This document shows positions 1 through 6,107 of a DNA stretch of 6,803 nt, one piece after another. The stretch is from assembly GCA_024409025.1 (NCBI GenBank), contig JAKSUM010000072.1, positions 1-6,803 of the forward strand, read 5' to 3'. The translations under genes and the position numbers were made by a program. Each line of letters starts with the position of its first letter. The first letter of the stretch is position 1. Source of the DNA: a bacterium. Lineage in GTDB: Bacteria > Vulcanimicrobiota > CADAWZ01. The notes under the pieces are model-generated. The model searched no databases, was not told the origin of the DNA, and saw only the letters and a program-made list of their open reading frames with translations.

Positions 1-540
1 AAATCCAATGTAAACAGGGCTTCTGATTTCAATCATGGTATACTCTCTTTTTCAAAGGATTCTTTAGGAATTACGTTTGAGAGAAAAAACGATCCTAATA
101 TGCCTGAGATGGGAGGGCATAATATCGTTATCATTATTCTTGCAATCATTTTCATTGTTGATTTATGGAATTCCGTTGATTTGGGAGCTTTGCTTATTAT
201 TGCCTTGGTTATTGTCGGTGCCGCTGTCGCATGGTTTTCTCAGCGCCGAAAGCATACCATGCGTATTTCCAATAGCAGCTTTGAAATATTAAAAAAGAAT
301 ACTTTCGGAGTAGTCTCAAAAGACCTCTCATGCGATATTTCGGAAGTAGATTACGTCTATGCGTTTGAAAAGGCTCCTGAGCACAATAAGGAAGGCTCGA
401 AATTTTTCATAAATATAGTATTTAAAAATTCGTCAAGGCCTATTATGTCTGTCTTTGAGAATATTGATGTTGCGACAGCTGAGTTTATATCTGACAATGC
501 CAATATTGAGATTGAGTCAAGAAATGGATTCGGGCTTTAG
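1..540 (+). CDS. Membrane protein with C-terminal PH-like domain, first copy of a tandem family (5' end cut by window)
   Basis: The frame is open from base 1, and the residues before the first ATG (base 100) align with the neighbouring paralogue at 633-1607 (shared FERKNDPN), so the true start lies left of the window. The visible 179 residues hold a polar linker, two hydrophobic helices (about bases 118-168 and 181-237) with a short loop, then a beta-rich domain of about 95 residues ending NGFGL. Shared landmarks with the second copy are NTFG, SE(V/I)DYV, FEKAP, NxVFKN, SRP and AEFI. The hairpin followed by a small beta domain that closes with a helix resembles bacterial PH-like membrane proteins. 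That assignment is inference; no enzymatic motif is visible. It probably sits in the inner membrane. No terminator follows, so it may be cotranscribed with the next copy. The gene is real with good confidence, its function unknown. Confidence 0.8.
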   Translation, partial: KSNVNRASDFNHGILSFSKDSLGITFERKNDPNMPEMGGHNIVIIILAIIFIVDLWNSVDLGALLIIALVIVGAAVAWFSQRRKHTMRISNSSFEILKKNTFGVVSKDLSCDISEVDYVYAFEKAPEHNKEGSKFFINIVFKNSSRPIMSVFENIDVATAEFISDNANIEIESRNGFGL

Positions 541-547
541 CTGTTAA
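502..547 (+). repeat. Direct repeat, copy 1: 3' end of paralogue plus flank
   Basis: These 46 bases cover the last codons, the stop codon and the following CTGTTAA. They match 1569-1614 at 41 of 46 positions by eye. The match continues past the stop, which shows that the duplicated unit included downstream noncoding sequence. Confidence 0.75.
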
Positions 548-568
548 TTTTTTTAATGTTCGCTTGAT

Positions 569-582
569 TATAATAATATAAT
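569..582 (+). promoter_or_regulatory. Possible -10 region (two TATAAT boxes) upstream of the second paralogue
   Basis: TATAAT occurs at 569-574 and again at 577-582 in a very AT-rich gap. No convincing -35 box lies 16-18 bases upstream of either, so this may be only AT richness. If real, it would give the second copy its own transcript with a leader of about 45-60 bases. Confidence 0.25.
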
Positions 583-588
583 ATTTTA

Positions 589-612
589 ATAATAACCAGA
601 ATAATAACCAGA
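589..612 (+). repeat. Perfect 12-bp tandem repeat, two units
   Basis: The unit ATAATAACCAGA is present twice without a gap or mismatch (589-600 and 601-612), just upstream of the ribosome binding site of the second paralogue. It is not seen upstream of the third copy. It may be a slippage duplication or a paired binding site. Confidence 0.8.
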
Positions 613-621
613 AAATTAGTT

Positions 622-627
622 AGGAGG
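622..627 (+). promoter_or_regulatory. Strong Shine-Dalgarno site that fixes a GTG start at 633
   Basis: A perfect AGGAGG lies five bases before GTG at 633. It favours this GTG over the in-frame ATG at 660, which has no comparable site at the right distance. Confidence 0.8.
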
Positions 628-632
628 GTCGC

Positions 633-1607
633 GTGAATATTATTGGTGGAAGTAAAAGGATGATAAAGGATATTTTCCAGCATAATTTTTCAATACCTAA
701 AAAGTACGTTCTTGAACAGACTGCGGGCAGGCTTTTTGTGGCAAAGAAGGGGAGTTTATTTATTCCTAAGGTCGAGATTACAGTTACTCCCGGAGGAATT
801 GAAACAGTAGTCGGAAATAAAAAATCATATTATGAAAGAAATTCAATAAAGCAGCTCTTTTACAAGGGCTATTTCGTTATGAGGCAGACGGAGATAAAAT
901 TTATTTTTAATAAAGTCTTAGTCTATGACCTTGAAATGGTTGTAAGCGATGCATCAGGCGATAGGAGGGTTGAGCTTTTAAAAGCCGTGCCTTCTGGATA
1001 TTTTACCAGATTTATAGAGCAGGAGTCTGAAAAGATTCTGTGCATTGATGATTGCTTGGTTGAAGGGGAGTATGATTTCAATAAAAAATCCAACAATGAT
1101 ATTTCTGCTCCCGACGCAAAGGCTGTCGGTTTTTCAAAGAATAGCGCTGAAGTCGTATTCGAACGGAAAAATGATCCGAATATAGCAAATGCCGATATGT
1201 ACAAGATTTCATTGGTAATCACTGCTGCGGTGATTTTGTTGATTATATCCGATAGTATGCCTGTTGCACTTGTATTTACCGCCCTGTCCTGTATATTTTA
1301 TTTTTGGCAGTTCAAAAAAGATACTCTGAGTATTAATGATAATTGTTTTGAGGTTGTAAAAAGAAATACCTTTGGCATGAAAAAGACTGTGCTGTCTGCC
1401 AAGCTTTCTGAAATAGATTATGTTCGGTCATTTGAAAAGGCTCCTGATAGCGACCGACAGAACTCATGCTTTATGATAAATGTAGTTTTTAAGAATAATA
1501 GCAGGCCTCCTATGAGCCTTTTTAATAATGTAGATGCTCATTCAGCCGAATTCATCGCAGACACTGTAAATATTGAGCTTGAGTCAAAAAATGGATTTGG
1601 ACTGTAG
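633..1607 (+). CDS. Membrane protein with two PH-like domains around a TM hairpin, second (complete) copy
   Basis: The 324-residue product starts at GTG behind AGGAGG. Seen in order: a short N-terminal segment with FSIPKKYVLEQ (19-29); a beta-rich region about 46-136 containing IKQLFYKG and then FIEQESEKIL and VEGE; a polar linker (about 137-185); two hydrophobic helices (about 191-206 and 210-225); and a second beta-rich domain (about 229-318) ending NGFGL. The pattern of IKQL, a two-strand core with a polar turn, then an FIEQE-type helix resembles an uncharacterised bacterial PH-like membrane family I know only as hypothetical proteins. Both halves look like versions of the same fold, which is inference. 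There is no signal peptide and no catalytic motif. The C-terminal half is closely related to the preceding gene, so this is a tandem duplication. Possible roles are membrane-associated scaffolding or binding; function is unknown. Confidence 0.85.
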   Translation: MNIIGGSKRMIKDIFQHNFSIPKKYVLEQTAGRLFVAKKGSLFIPKVEITVTPGGIETVVGNKKSYYERNSIKQLFYKGYFVMRQTEIKFIFNKVLVYDLEMVVSDASGDRRVELLKAVPSGYFTRFIEQESEKILCIDDCLVEGEYDFNKKSNNDISAPDAKAVGFSKNSAEVVFERKNDPNIANADMYKISLVITAAVILLIISDSMPVALVFTALSCIFYFWQFKKDTLSINDNCFEVVKRNTFGMKKTVLSAKLSEIDYVRSFEKAPDSDRQNSCFMINVVFKNNSRPPMSLFNNVDAHSAEFIADTVNIELESKNGFGL

Positions 1608-1614
1608 CTGTTAA
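1569..1614 (+). repeat. Direct repeat, copy 2: 3' end of paralogue plus flank
   Basis: This is the partner of 502-547, with five mismatches over 46 bases. It runs through the stop codon into the identical CTGTTAA that follows it. Confidence 0.75.
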
Positions 1615-1655
1615 ATCATTTAACTGTTTACTTTAATATATTTGAGGTTTTGCCG

Positions 1656-1796
1656 ATGAAAGATAGGATGATGAAGAATATTTCCGGAAATTGCTTTGCG
1701 ATGCCTAAAAACTTTATTGAAAGGACAGATCAGAATATCGCTGAATTTGTTGCAGATCGTATTAATGCCGAGATTTCTATGAGACGTAATAACTGA
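1656..1796 (+). pseudogene. Third paralogue with a large in-frame internal deletion; possible 46-residue microprotein
   Basis: This short frame starts at ATG 1656, has GAGG at 1644-1647 as a plausible ribosome binding site, and ends at TGA followed by TAA. Residues 4-25 (RMMKN...FAMPKNFIERTD) align with residues 9-30 of the second copy (RMIKD...FSIPKKYVLEQT). Residues 29-40 (AEFVADRINAEI) align with the C-terminal AEFIADTVNIEL of that copy. About 270 codons in between are missing, including both beta domains and the membrane hairpin, yet the frame is kept. The C-terminal NGFGL is replaced by SMRRNN. It is most simply a deletion relic left by recombination in the array. Because start, ribosome site and stop survive, translation cannot be excluded. 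Confidence 0.7.
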
Positions 1797-1801
1797 TAAA
1801 G

Positions 1802-1833
1802 AAAAAACAGCTGAATTTCCAGCTGTTTTTTTT
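1802..1833. terminator. Bidirectional rho-independent terminator
   Basis: AAAAAACAGCTG (1802-1813) pairs with CAGCTGTTTTTT (1820-1831) across a six-base loop, with T residues continuing to 1833. It lies 5 bases after the third paralogue on the + strand and about 20 bases after the stop of the converging gene on the - strand. The flanking A and T runs let it work in both directions. Confidence 0.85.
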
Positions 1834-1851
1834 ATTCGTATTTATTCCGTA

Positions 1852-2751
1852 TCAAAAATCGTTATGCTTCATTATGTATTGAAGTATTCCGCTTGCCCCA
1901 GGTTTGCTTTCAAGACGCAGCATTTTCTTTAGGCCTTCTCCATATACTCCGTCTTCCCTTTGGGCTTTCTGCTTATAATATTCGTCCTCGCCGAGGCTCA
2001 TGAAAAGCTTGTATTCGCACCATACCGCAAAACCCTCTGACAGTATTAGCGACGGGTTTCTTTTCCCGTATTTTGTCATCCATGAATGCGCTCCCTCATG
2101 AACAAGGGTTGAGAGAACCTCAAGCCTCGGCATGCCTTTCTGTATCTGTATTGACATTCCTGACGAGTACTGTATGAATAGACCTACCGTATTTCCCTGC
2201 CCGTAGCTTTCAGGTGTCTCATTCCTCCTGTATCTTGAAAAATCCTGATTCATGTTTATTCTGTCCGAAAAATATACTCTGTCAGGAGATATGGGCAATG
2301 TAAGTCCTATTTCTGATTTTAAGAATGATTTAGCCTCATAATAGAGCTCTCTAAGTTCGGATGCTGTTGTTACCAGATCTTTGGCGCAGTATTCGCATGT
2401 CGTGTATGAGCCGTTTCTTGAGCCTCTTCCTTTTGGTACCGGCATTCCGCATGTCATGCATTTGTCCTTATATTTATTATTGCATGAAATGCAGAACGGC
2501 ATGTTGTTGTGCGTCTGGTAATATTGCCCCTGAAGGGGAGTGCCGCATACAGAGCACTTAAGCTGTTCCTGCTCGTTTTTCTGCTGGTTGAGGAGCTTCC
2601 AGTAGCACGTCTCGCATATTTTGCCTTGATCTGTCATGCCGTATCTGCCTGTTATTTTTGTTCCGCACATTACGCATTCTGCCGCCATTGCCGGAATAGA
2701 TGAAATAATAAGCAATAGTAATGCCATAAATGCAATTGTTTTGAATTTCAT
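1852..2751 (-). CDS. Exported LIM-like zinc-finger metallopeptidase, DA1-like
   Basis: With the start at 2751 the product has 299 residues and begins with a clean signal peptide: MKFK, a hydrophobic core, then AMA before A24 as a likely signal peptidase I site. An in-frame ATG at 2790 would add 13 polar residues ahead of it and has GGAG almost touching the codon, so 2751 is preferred although its own site (GGATG) is weak. Three regular zinc-finger-like modules follow: C26/C29-C46/C49, C66/C69-C87/C90 and C98/C101-C119/C122, each CxxC-x16-17-CxxC. The C-terminal half carries HEGAH (208-212) and a downstream SEGFAVW with E229, the usual gluzincin set of two His and one Glu for zinc. Fingers followed by such a peptidase match the plant DA1/DAR family (DA1-like domain). 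The protein probably acts in the periplasm or outside the cell; its substrate is unknown. No convincing promoter is visible in 2752-2900. Confidence 0.82.
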   Translation of the reverse strand: MKFKTIAFMALLLLIISSIPAMAAECVMCGTKITGRYGMTDQGKICETCYWKLLNQQKNEQEQLKCSVCGTPLQGQYYQTHNNMPFCISCNNKYKDKCMTCGMPVPKGRGSRNGSYTTCEYCAKDLVTTASELRELYYEAKSFLKSEIGLTLPISPDRVYFSDRINMNQDFSRYRRNETPESYGQGNTVGLFIQYSSGMSIQIQKGMPRLEVLSTLVHEGAHSWMTKYGKRNPSLILSEGFAVWCEYKLFMSLGEDEYYKQKAQREDGVYGEGLKKMLRLESKPGASGILQYIMKHNDF

Positions 2752-2903
2752 AAATACATCCGTGTTTAGTGTTATTTTTTTTATCTCCATTCTCCGTTTT
2801 TCCGGTTTTTCCCTTTGGCTGGCCTTTCACGGCACATTGGCAAATCCTGATAATCACTGTTCTGAGGATTGGGGTTGCATGTCTTGGAAAGAATGGCTGT
2901 AAT

Positions 2904-2936
2904 AAAAAAAACAGCCTATAGAAGCAGGCTGTTTTT
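2904..2936 (-). terminator. Rho-independent terminator of the PfkB kinase gene
   Basis: AAAAACAGCCT (2907-2917) pairs with AGGCTGTTTTT (2926-2936) across an eight-base loop. On the - strand the hairpin begins five bases after the kinase stop and is followed by a U-rich run complementary to the A run at 2904-2911. GGCTGT at 2895-2900 could pair with the same ACAGCC arm and compete with the hairpin. Confidence 0.85.
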
Positions 2937-2941
2937 AATTT

Positions 2942-3892
2942 TTAGAATATTTCAGGGCATTCCTCGCCATATGTCTCTCTGTATCTTGCTTTAAATTCTT
3001 CAGGAGTGAATTCGTGCGTGGCAGGGGCATCCTGTTCCACAACATAGACGGCTGTAATGTTTGCTATTTTTGCCATATGTTCATAGTCAAGGCCTTTGAC
3101 ATATCCTGTTATGAATCCGGATCTGAAGGCGTCACCGGCTCCTGTCGGGTCTGCAACTCTTAAAGGCTTGGCGCTTTTTACTGTTATTTCCCCTTCTTTT
3201 GTTATGATTGAGCAGCCTTCCGAGCCCATTGTCTTGACGATTGTTTTTGTCAGGTCAAGGAGCTCCTCTATTGTCTTGCCTGTCCTATGGAGTATTACGC
3301 TGAGCTCATAATCGTTTACGATTGTAAAGAGGGAGCCTTCTATACTTGAGAGCATGTCCTCTTTAGTCAGTCTTGGAAGCTGTTGCCCCGGATCATAGAT
3401 AAATGGTATTCCCAGCTCTCTGCATTCCTTGCAGTATTTTATCATTGCGTCAGGTGCGTTAGGGGATATTATGGCTATCTGTATGTCTTTGTAGTCAATG
3501 TCCTTGAATGATACAAGAGAGCCCTTTGACATTGCTCCTGAATAGAAGCCCGTTATCTGATTTGAATTCCTGTCTGTCGTTATGAAGCAGTTTGCCGTAT
3601 ATTCGTCTTCTATTATCTTTATGAGCGAGGTGTCAACGCCGCGTTTTCTGAGCCATTCGTCAAACTCTCCGAAATCTCTCCCTGCCGTAGCCATAATGGA
3701 AGGCTTCTGCCCTAAGAGCGCTATCGAGTAGGAAATATTGCTGGCGCATCCGCCTCTCATTTTCTTCATATCTTCCACTAAAAAGCTTACGTGTAGTTTT
3801 GACAGATGCTCAGGAAGTATATGCTCCTCAAGTACGCCTGGGAATTGCAGAATATGATCAAATGCTAGAGAGCCTGTTATTATAATTGACAC
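2942..3892 (-). CDS. PfkB/ribokinase-family sugar or nucleoside (adenosine-type) kinase
   Basis: The 316-residue product is the usual length for this family. It starts at GTG (3892), supported by AGGAG seven bases upstream. Family marks are the N-terminal strand SIIITGSLAFD with substrate-side Asp12; GGCASN (47-52), the first PfkB signature with its Gly-Gly switch; NDYE (193-196); TMGSEGC (221-227); and DPTGAGDAF (248-256), the second signature, with the anion hole and catalytic Asp254. These enzymes transfer the gamma-phosphate of ATP to a sugar or nucleoside hydroxyl in the cytoplasm. The GG(C/T)AxNI pattern and the C-terminal tail near YRETYGE recall kinases annotated as adenosine kinase in bacteria and archaea, but the substrate cannot be fixed from sequence. 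It lies head-to-head with the NagZ operon and upstream of the DA1-like gene, with a terminator between them. Confidence 0.9.
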   Translation of the reverse strand: MSIIITGSLAFDHILQFPGVLEEHILPEHLSKLHVSFLVEDMKKMRGGCASNISYSIALLGQKPSIMATAGRDFGEFDEWLRKRGVDTSLIKIIEDEYTANCFITTDRNSNQITGFYSGAMSKGSLVSFKDIDYKDIQIAIISPNAPDAMIKYCKECRELGIPFIYDPGQQLPRLTKEDMLSSIEGSLFTIVNDYELSVILHRTGKTIEELLDLTKTIVKTMGSEGCSIITKEGEITVKSAKPLRVADPTGAGDAFRSGFITGYVKGLDYEHMAKIANITAVYVVEQDAPATHEFTPEEFKARYRETYGEECPEIF

Positions 3893-3899
3893 GTCGGAA

Positions 3900-3904
3900 C
3901 TCCT
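3900..3904 (-). promoter_or_regulatory. Shine-Dalgarno site that fixes the GTG start of the kinase
   Basis: AGGAG on the - strand lies seven bases before GTG at 3892-3890. No ATG near this position gives the full N-terminal beta strand, so the GTG start is well supported. Confidence 0.8.
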
Positions 3905-4001
3905 GAAAAGAAAATTATTATGTTTATTGTTTTTAATGTGATTTTCTTTGCTGATTCTGTTTTTCCTGCTTTTTAAGACCGGTTAATAATGATATTACCT
4001 A

Positions 4002-4041
4002 ATTATATATAAAGTTTTATGACGTATTTGCATTGTAACAA
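4002..4041 (-). promoter_or_regulatory. Possible promoter of the PfkB kinase gene
   Basis: On the - strand TTGTTA (4041-4036) is followed after 16 bases by TAAAAC (4019-4014). A perfect TATAAT lies slightly further on (4007-4002) but without a matching -35 box. Either would give a leader of roughly 105-120 bases. The region is very AT-rich, so chance matches are likely. Confidence 0.3.
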
Positions 4042-4060
4042 AGGTTTTCATTAAAAAATG

Positions 4061-4069
4061 TGGTATTAT
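4061..4069 (+). promoter_or_regulatory. Possible extended -10 promoter of the NagZ/Fe-S operon
   Basis: TGGTATTAT fits the extended -10 form (TGn plus TATTAT). No good -35 box lies 16-18 bases upstream. Transcription would start near 4076, leaving a very short leader that only just contains the ribosome site at 4078-4082, so the real promoter may instead lie further upstream. Confidence 0.3.
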
Positions 4070-4077
4070 TAAGAGTT

Positions 4078-4082
4078 GGTGG
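4078..4082 (+). promoter_or_regulatory. Ribosome binding site that selects ATG 4088 over TTG 4076
   Basis: GGTGG(A) lies five bases before ATG 4088. A longer frame could begin at TTG 4076, but that start would place this site inside the coding region and has only a weak match upstream. Confidence 0.65.
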
Positions 4083-4087
4083 ATAAT

Positions 4088-5572
4088 ATGACAGAAAAAA
4101 AATATATGATTAATGACGAAGAGCTTATATACGGCCTTATGACTGCCGAGTTCTCCGGAACCGAGCTTCCGGACGGCTTTTTTGACAGGCCTTATGGCGG
4201 GGTTATTCTTTTTGCCAAGAATATAGGTTCTCCAAAGCAGCTTAAATGCCTTATTGCAGACATTAAGGAAAGGGCTGGAAGGGATATCCTTATCAGCGTT
4301 GATCAGGAGGGAGGCTCTGTTACCAGAGTTAATTTTCCGGATATGACGCCTTTGTCTGGAAATATGGCCATCGGAATGTCCGGTTCGGAGCGTCTTGCCT
4401 TTCTTAACGGCGTTATATGCGGAAGCGAAATACGGGATTTCGGATTTAATGTGGATTTTGCTCCATGTGCGGATATCAACTCCAATCCCGACAATCCTAT
4501 AATAGGCGTTCGTTCCTTCGGTGAAGATCCGGATAAGGTGTCCTGCATGACGGCGTCCTTTCTGAAAGGGCTGAAAGCCGGCGGAATAATTCCATGCGCG
4601 AAGCATTTTCCAGGACATGGCGATACTTCATTTGACAGCCATCTGACTATGCCTGTAAGCCATAAGACGTACGGCGAGCTTGAAGAATGCGAGCTTATTC
4701 CTTTTGTCTCGGCAATCAGGGCTGGAGTGCCCATGATTATGACCTCACATATAAGTTTTCCGTCAGTTGACCCAAGCGGTCTTCCTGCGACTCTTTCGAA
4801 AGACATACTAACAGGCATTCTCAGAAATAGGCTTGGATTTGACGGTGTTATAATTACTGATTCCATGGCTATGGACGGAGTAAGGAAGAAATTCGGATAC
4901 GGGAGAGCCTGTGCCCTTGCGCTCAAGGCCGGAGCTGACATGCTGATTGCATGCGGCTCGGAAGACCACAGAAAAGAGGCTTTTGACGAGATTAAAAAGG
5001 CTGTTGACTGCGGAGAGATAGACAGGGATGCCCTTGTCAGGTCTTTTGCAAGAATAAAAAGCATGCTTGCATCAGTTCCTGAAGGCATCAGGGCGGAGAA
5101 TCCCTTGGCAATTTCTGAAGAGACTGCGAGAAGGGCTATTGAGATAAGAAAAAATATAAACGGTCTTTTTGGGAGAAAATTTGAAAAAACCCTGATAATA
5201 TGTCCTGAAAAATTCAAGCTTTCCCCCCACAGCGCTCCTACGGAAAATCCGTATTTTGCCGATTATATGCCTTATGCGGACAAAGAGTTTTTTGATATCG
5301 ATACCGGAAGGAGAGATGCCAAGGCAATTTTCCGAAAAGCCGAAGCTGCGGACAGGATTATCCTGATTATATCGTTAAACGGGAGGCTGCAGGGACCTCA
5401 GAAGGATATTGCGGATTCTTTAAAGCCTTATGCGGAAAAAACAGCCGTAATATCATCGCACAGCCCTTATATCGAGAAGGATTTGAAATGGGCAGCAGCA
5501 TATATGAATTCTTTTTGCGGGGGAAGACTGTCTATGAAGGCTGCCGCCTCTGCCTCTGACGGAATATTGTAA
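4088..5572 (+). CDS. nagZ: Glycoside hydrolase family 3, NagZ-type beta-N-acetylhexosaminidase
   Basis: The product has 494 residues from ATG 4088 (498 from TTG 4076). Residues about 10-330 form the GH3 barrel domain: GGVILFAKN (37-45), DQEGG (72-76), the NagZ signature KHFPGHGDT (172-180) followed by D183-S184-H185, which supplies the Asp-His acid/base dyad of this subfamily, and VIITDSM with predicted nucleophile Asp258. NagZ removes beta-1,4-linked N-acetylglucosamine from muropeptides during peptidoglycan recycling. There is no signal peptide, so it should be cytoplasmic. Residues about 360-494 form a poorly conserved C-terminal alpha/beta region. The length lies between single-domain proteobacterial NagZ (about 340) and two-domain Gram-positive forms (about 640), so this C-terminal domain looks reduced. 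The next gene starts 17 bases later, which suggests one operon with the iron-sulfur genes. The subfamily call is firm; exact substrate specificity is inferred. Confidence 0.92.
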   Translation: MTEKKYMINDEELIYGLMTAEFSGTELPDGFFDRPYGGVILFAKNIGSPKQLKCLIADIKERAGRDILISVDQEGGSVTRVNFPDMTPLSGNMAIGMSGSERLAFLNGVICGSEIRDFGFNVDFAPCADINSNPDNPIIGVRSFGEDPDKVSCMTASFLKGLKAGGIIPCAKHFPGHGDTSFDSHLTMPVSHKTYGELEECELIPFVSAIRAGVPMIMTSHISFPSVDPSGLPATLSKDILTGILRNRLGFDGVIITDSMAMDGVRKKFGYGRACALALKAGADMLIACGSEDHRKEAFDEIKKAVDCGEIDRDALVRSFARIKSMLASVPEGIRAENPLAISEETARRAIEIRKNINGLFGRKFEKTLIICPEKFKLSPHSAPTENPYFADYMPYADKEFFDIDTGRRDAKAIFRKAEAADRIILIISLNGRLQGPQKDIADSLKPYAEKTAVISSHSPYIEKDLKWAAAYMNSFCGGRLSMKAAASASDGIL

Positions 5573-5589
5573 ATACTGGAGTTGGCTAT

Positions 5590-6066
5590 ATGGAAGAAAA
5601 TACTGACAGCATCATAAATGAAGACATAAAGCAGATGCAGGCCATAACTGCCGTTATCTGCGAAAGACTAAAAAATGAGGACGGGATAAAGGAAGAAAGC
5701 AAGGAAATTATCGCTTACAGGATGGCTGAGATGATGACGGCCGCAAAGCATATGTACACCGAGGCTCTTCCTATGATAACTGATGACGAATCAAAGGAAA
5801 GCGCATTCGATATGATTGCCAGATTCCGTCTCCATTATATGAATATATGGGATATGATTCAGGAATTTGAAGAGGCTTTCATGCAGTCCATAGTTGCTGA
5901 TGAGGGGGCGGAATTTGCAAATCCTGATGATGATGAAAATTGCACAGCTTATGACGAATCCGCTGACGGCAGCTTATATGAAGAGCATGAATGCTGCTGT
6001 GGGGAAGACGGCGATTGCTCCTGTGAGGAGGATGGCGGCTGTTCCTGCGGACATTGCGGTCATTGA
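5590..6066 (+). CDS. Unrecognised 158-residue protein with a cysteine-rich C-terminal tail
   Basis: The start is ATG 5590, with GGAG at 5578-5581 eight bases upstream. I do not recognise a family. Residues about 8-103 look mostly alpha-helical, charged and Met-rich, with no signal peptide or membrane segment. An acidic stretch (NPDDDEN, 111-117) follows. The last 24 residues hold eight cysteines (135, 136, 137, 143, 145, 151, 153, 156) and three histidines (133, 155, 158), including a repeated EDGxCSC motif at 139-145 and 147-153 and a CGHCGH end. Such a tail should bind soft metals such as zinc, copper or iron, or an iron-sulfur cluster; this is inferred from composition. It sits 41 bases before the nifU-like gene and 17 after nagZ, in one apparent operon. 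It could be a metal-binding partner or substrate of the cluster machinery, a metallothionein-like store, or unrelated to it. Confidence 0.85.
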   Translation: MEENTDSIINEDIKQMQAITAVICERLKNEDGIKEESKEIIAYRMAEMMTAAKHMYTEALPMITDDESKESAFDMIARFRLHYMNIWDMIQEFEEAFMQSIVADEGAEFANPDDDENCTAYDESADGSLYEEHECCCGEDGDCSCEEDGGCSCGHCGH

Positions 6067-6107
6067 CTTTAATTATAGAGCTTGTGTCTCGGAAAGGGGA
6101 TAATTTT

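Noticed and set aside
541..632. AT-rich gap considered as a replication or integration site
   Set aside because: No integrase, no dnaA-box-like series and no matching att repeat is present; it is explained as a promoter or leader region of the second paralogue.
1610..1624. Inverted repeat GTTAAAT-C-ATTTAAC after the second paralogue
   Set aside because: The arms are pure AT except one pair, the loop is a single base and no T run follows, so it is unlikely to be a terminator.
2636..2902. 88-codon + strand frame opposite the signal peptide of the DA1-like gene
   Set aside because: Most of it is antisense to real coding sequence, it has no supporting ribosome site, and its hydrophobic run is the complement of the signal peptide region.
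3995..4618. 207-codon open frame on the - strand overlapping the start of the GH3 gene
   Set aside because: The translation has no recognisable motif, crosses the divergent promoter region and lies mostly opposite the GH3 coding sequence.
4303..5217. Long open frame on the - strand inside the GH3 gene (304 codons)
   Set aside because: It is antisense to the strongly conserved NagZ motifs and its translation is Ser/Pro/Leu-rich low-complexity sequence with no family marks. It is a shadow of the real gene.
6004..6048. Repeated EDGxCSC-coding segment considered as a CRISPR or DNA repeat
   Set aside because: Only two imperfect units exist and they lie in frame within a coding region, so this is a protein motif repeat.
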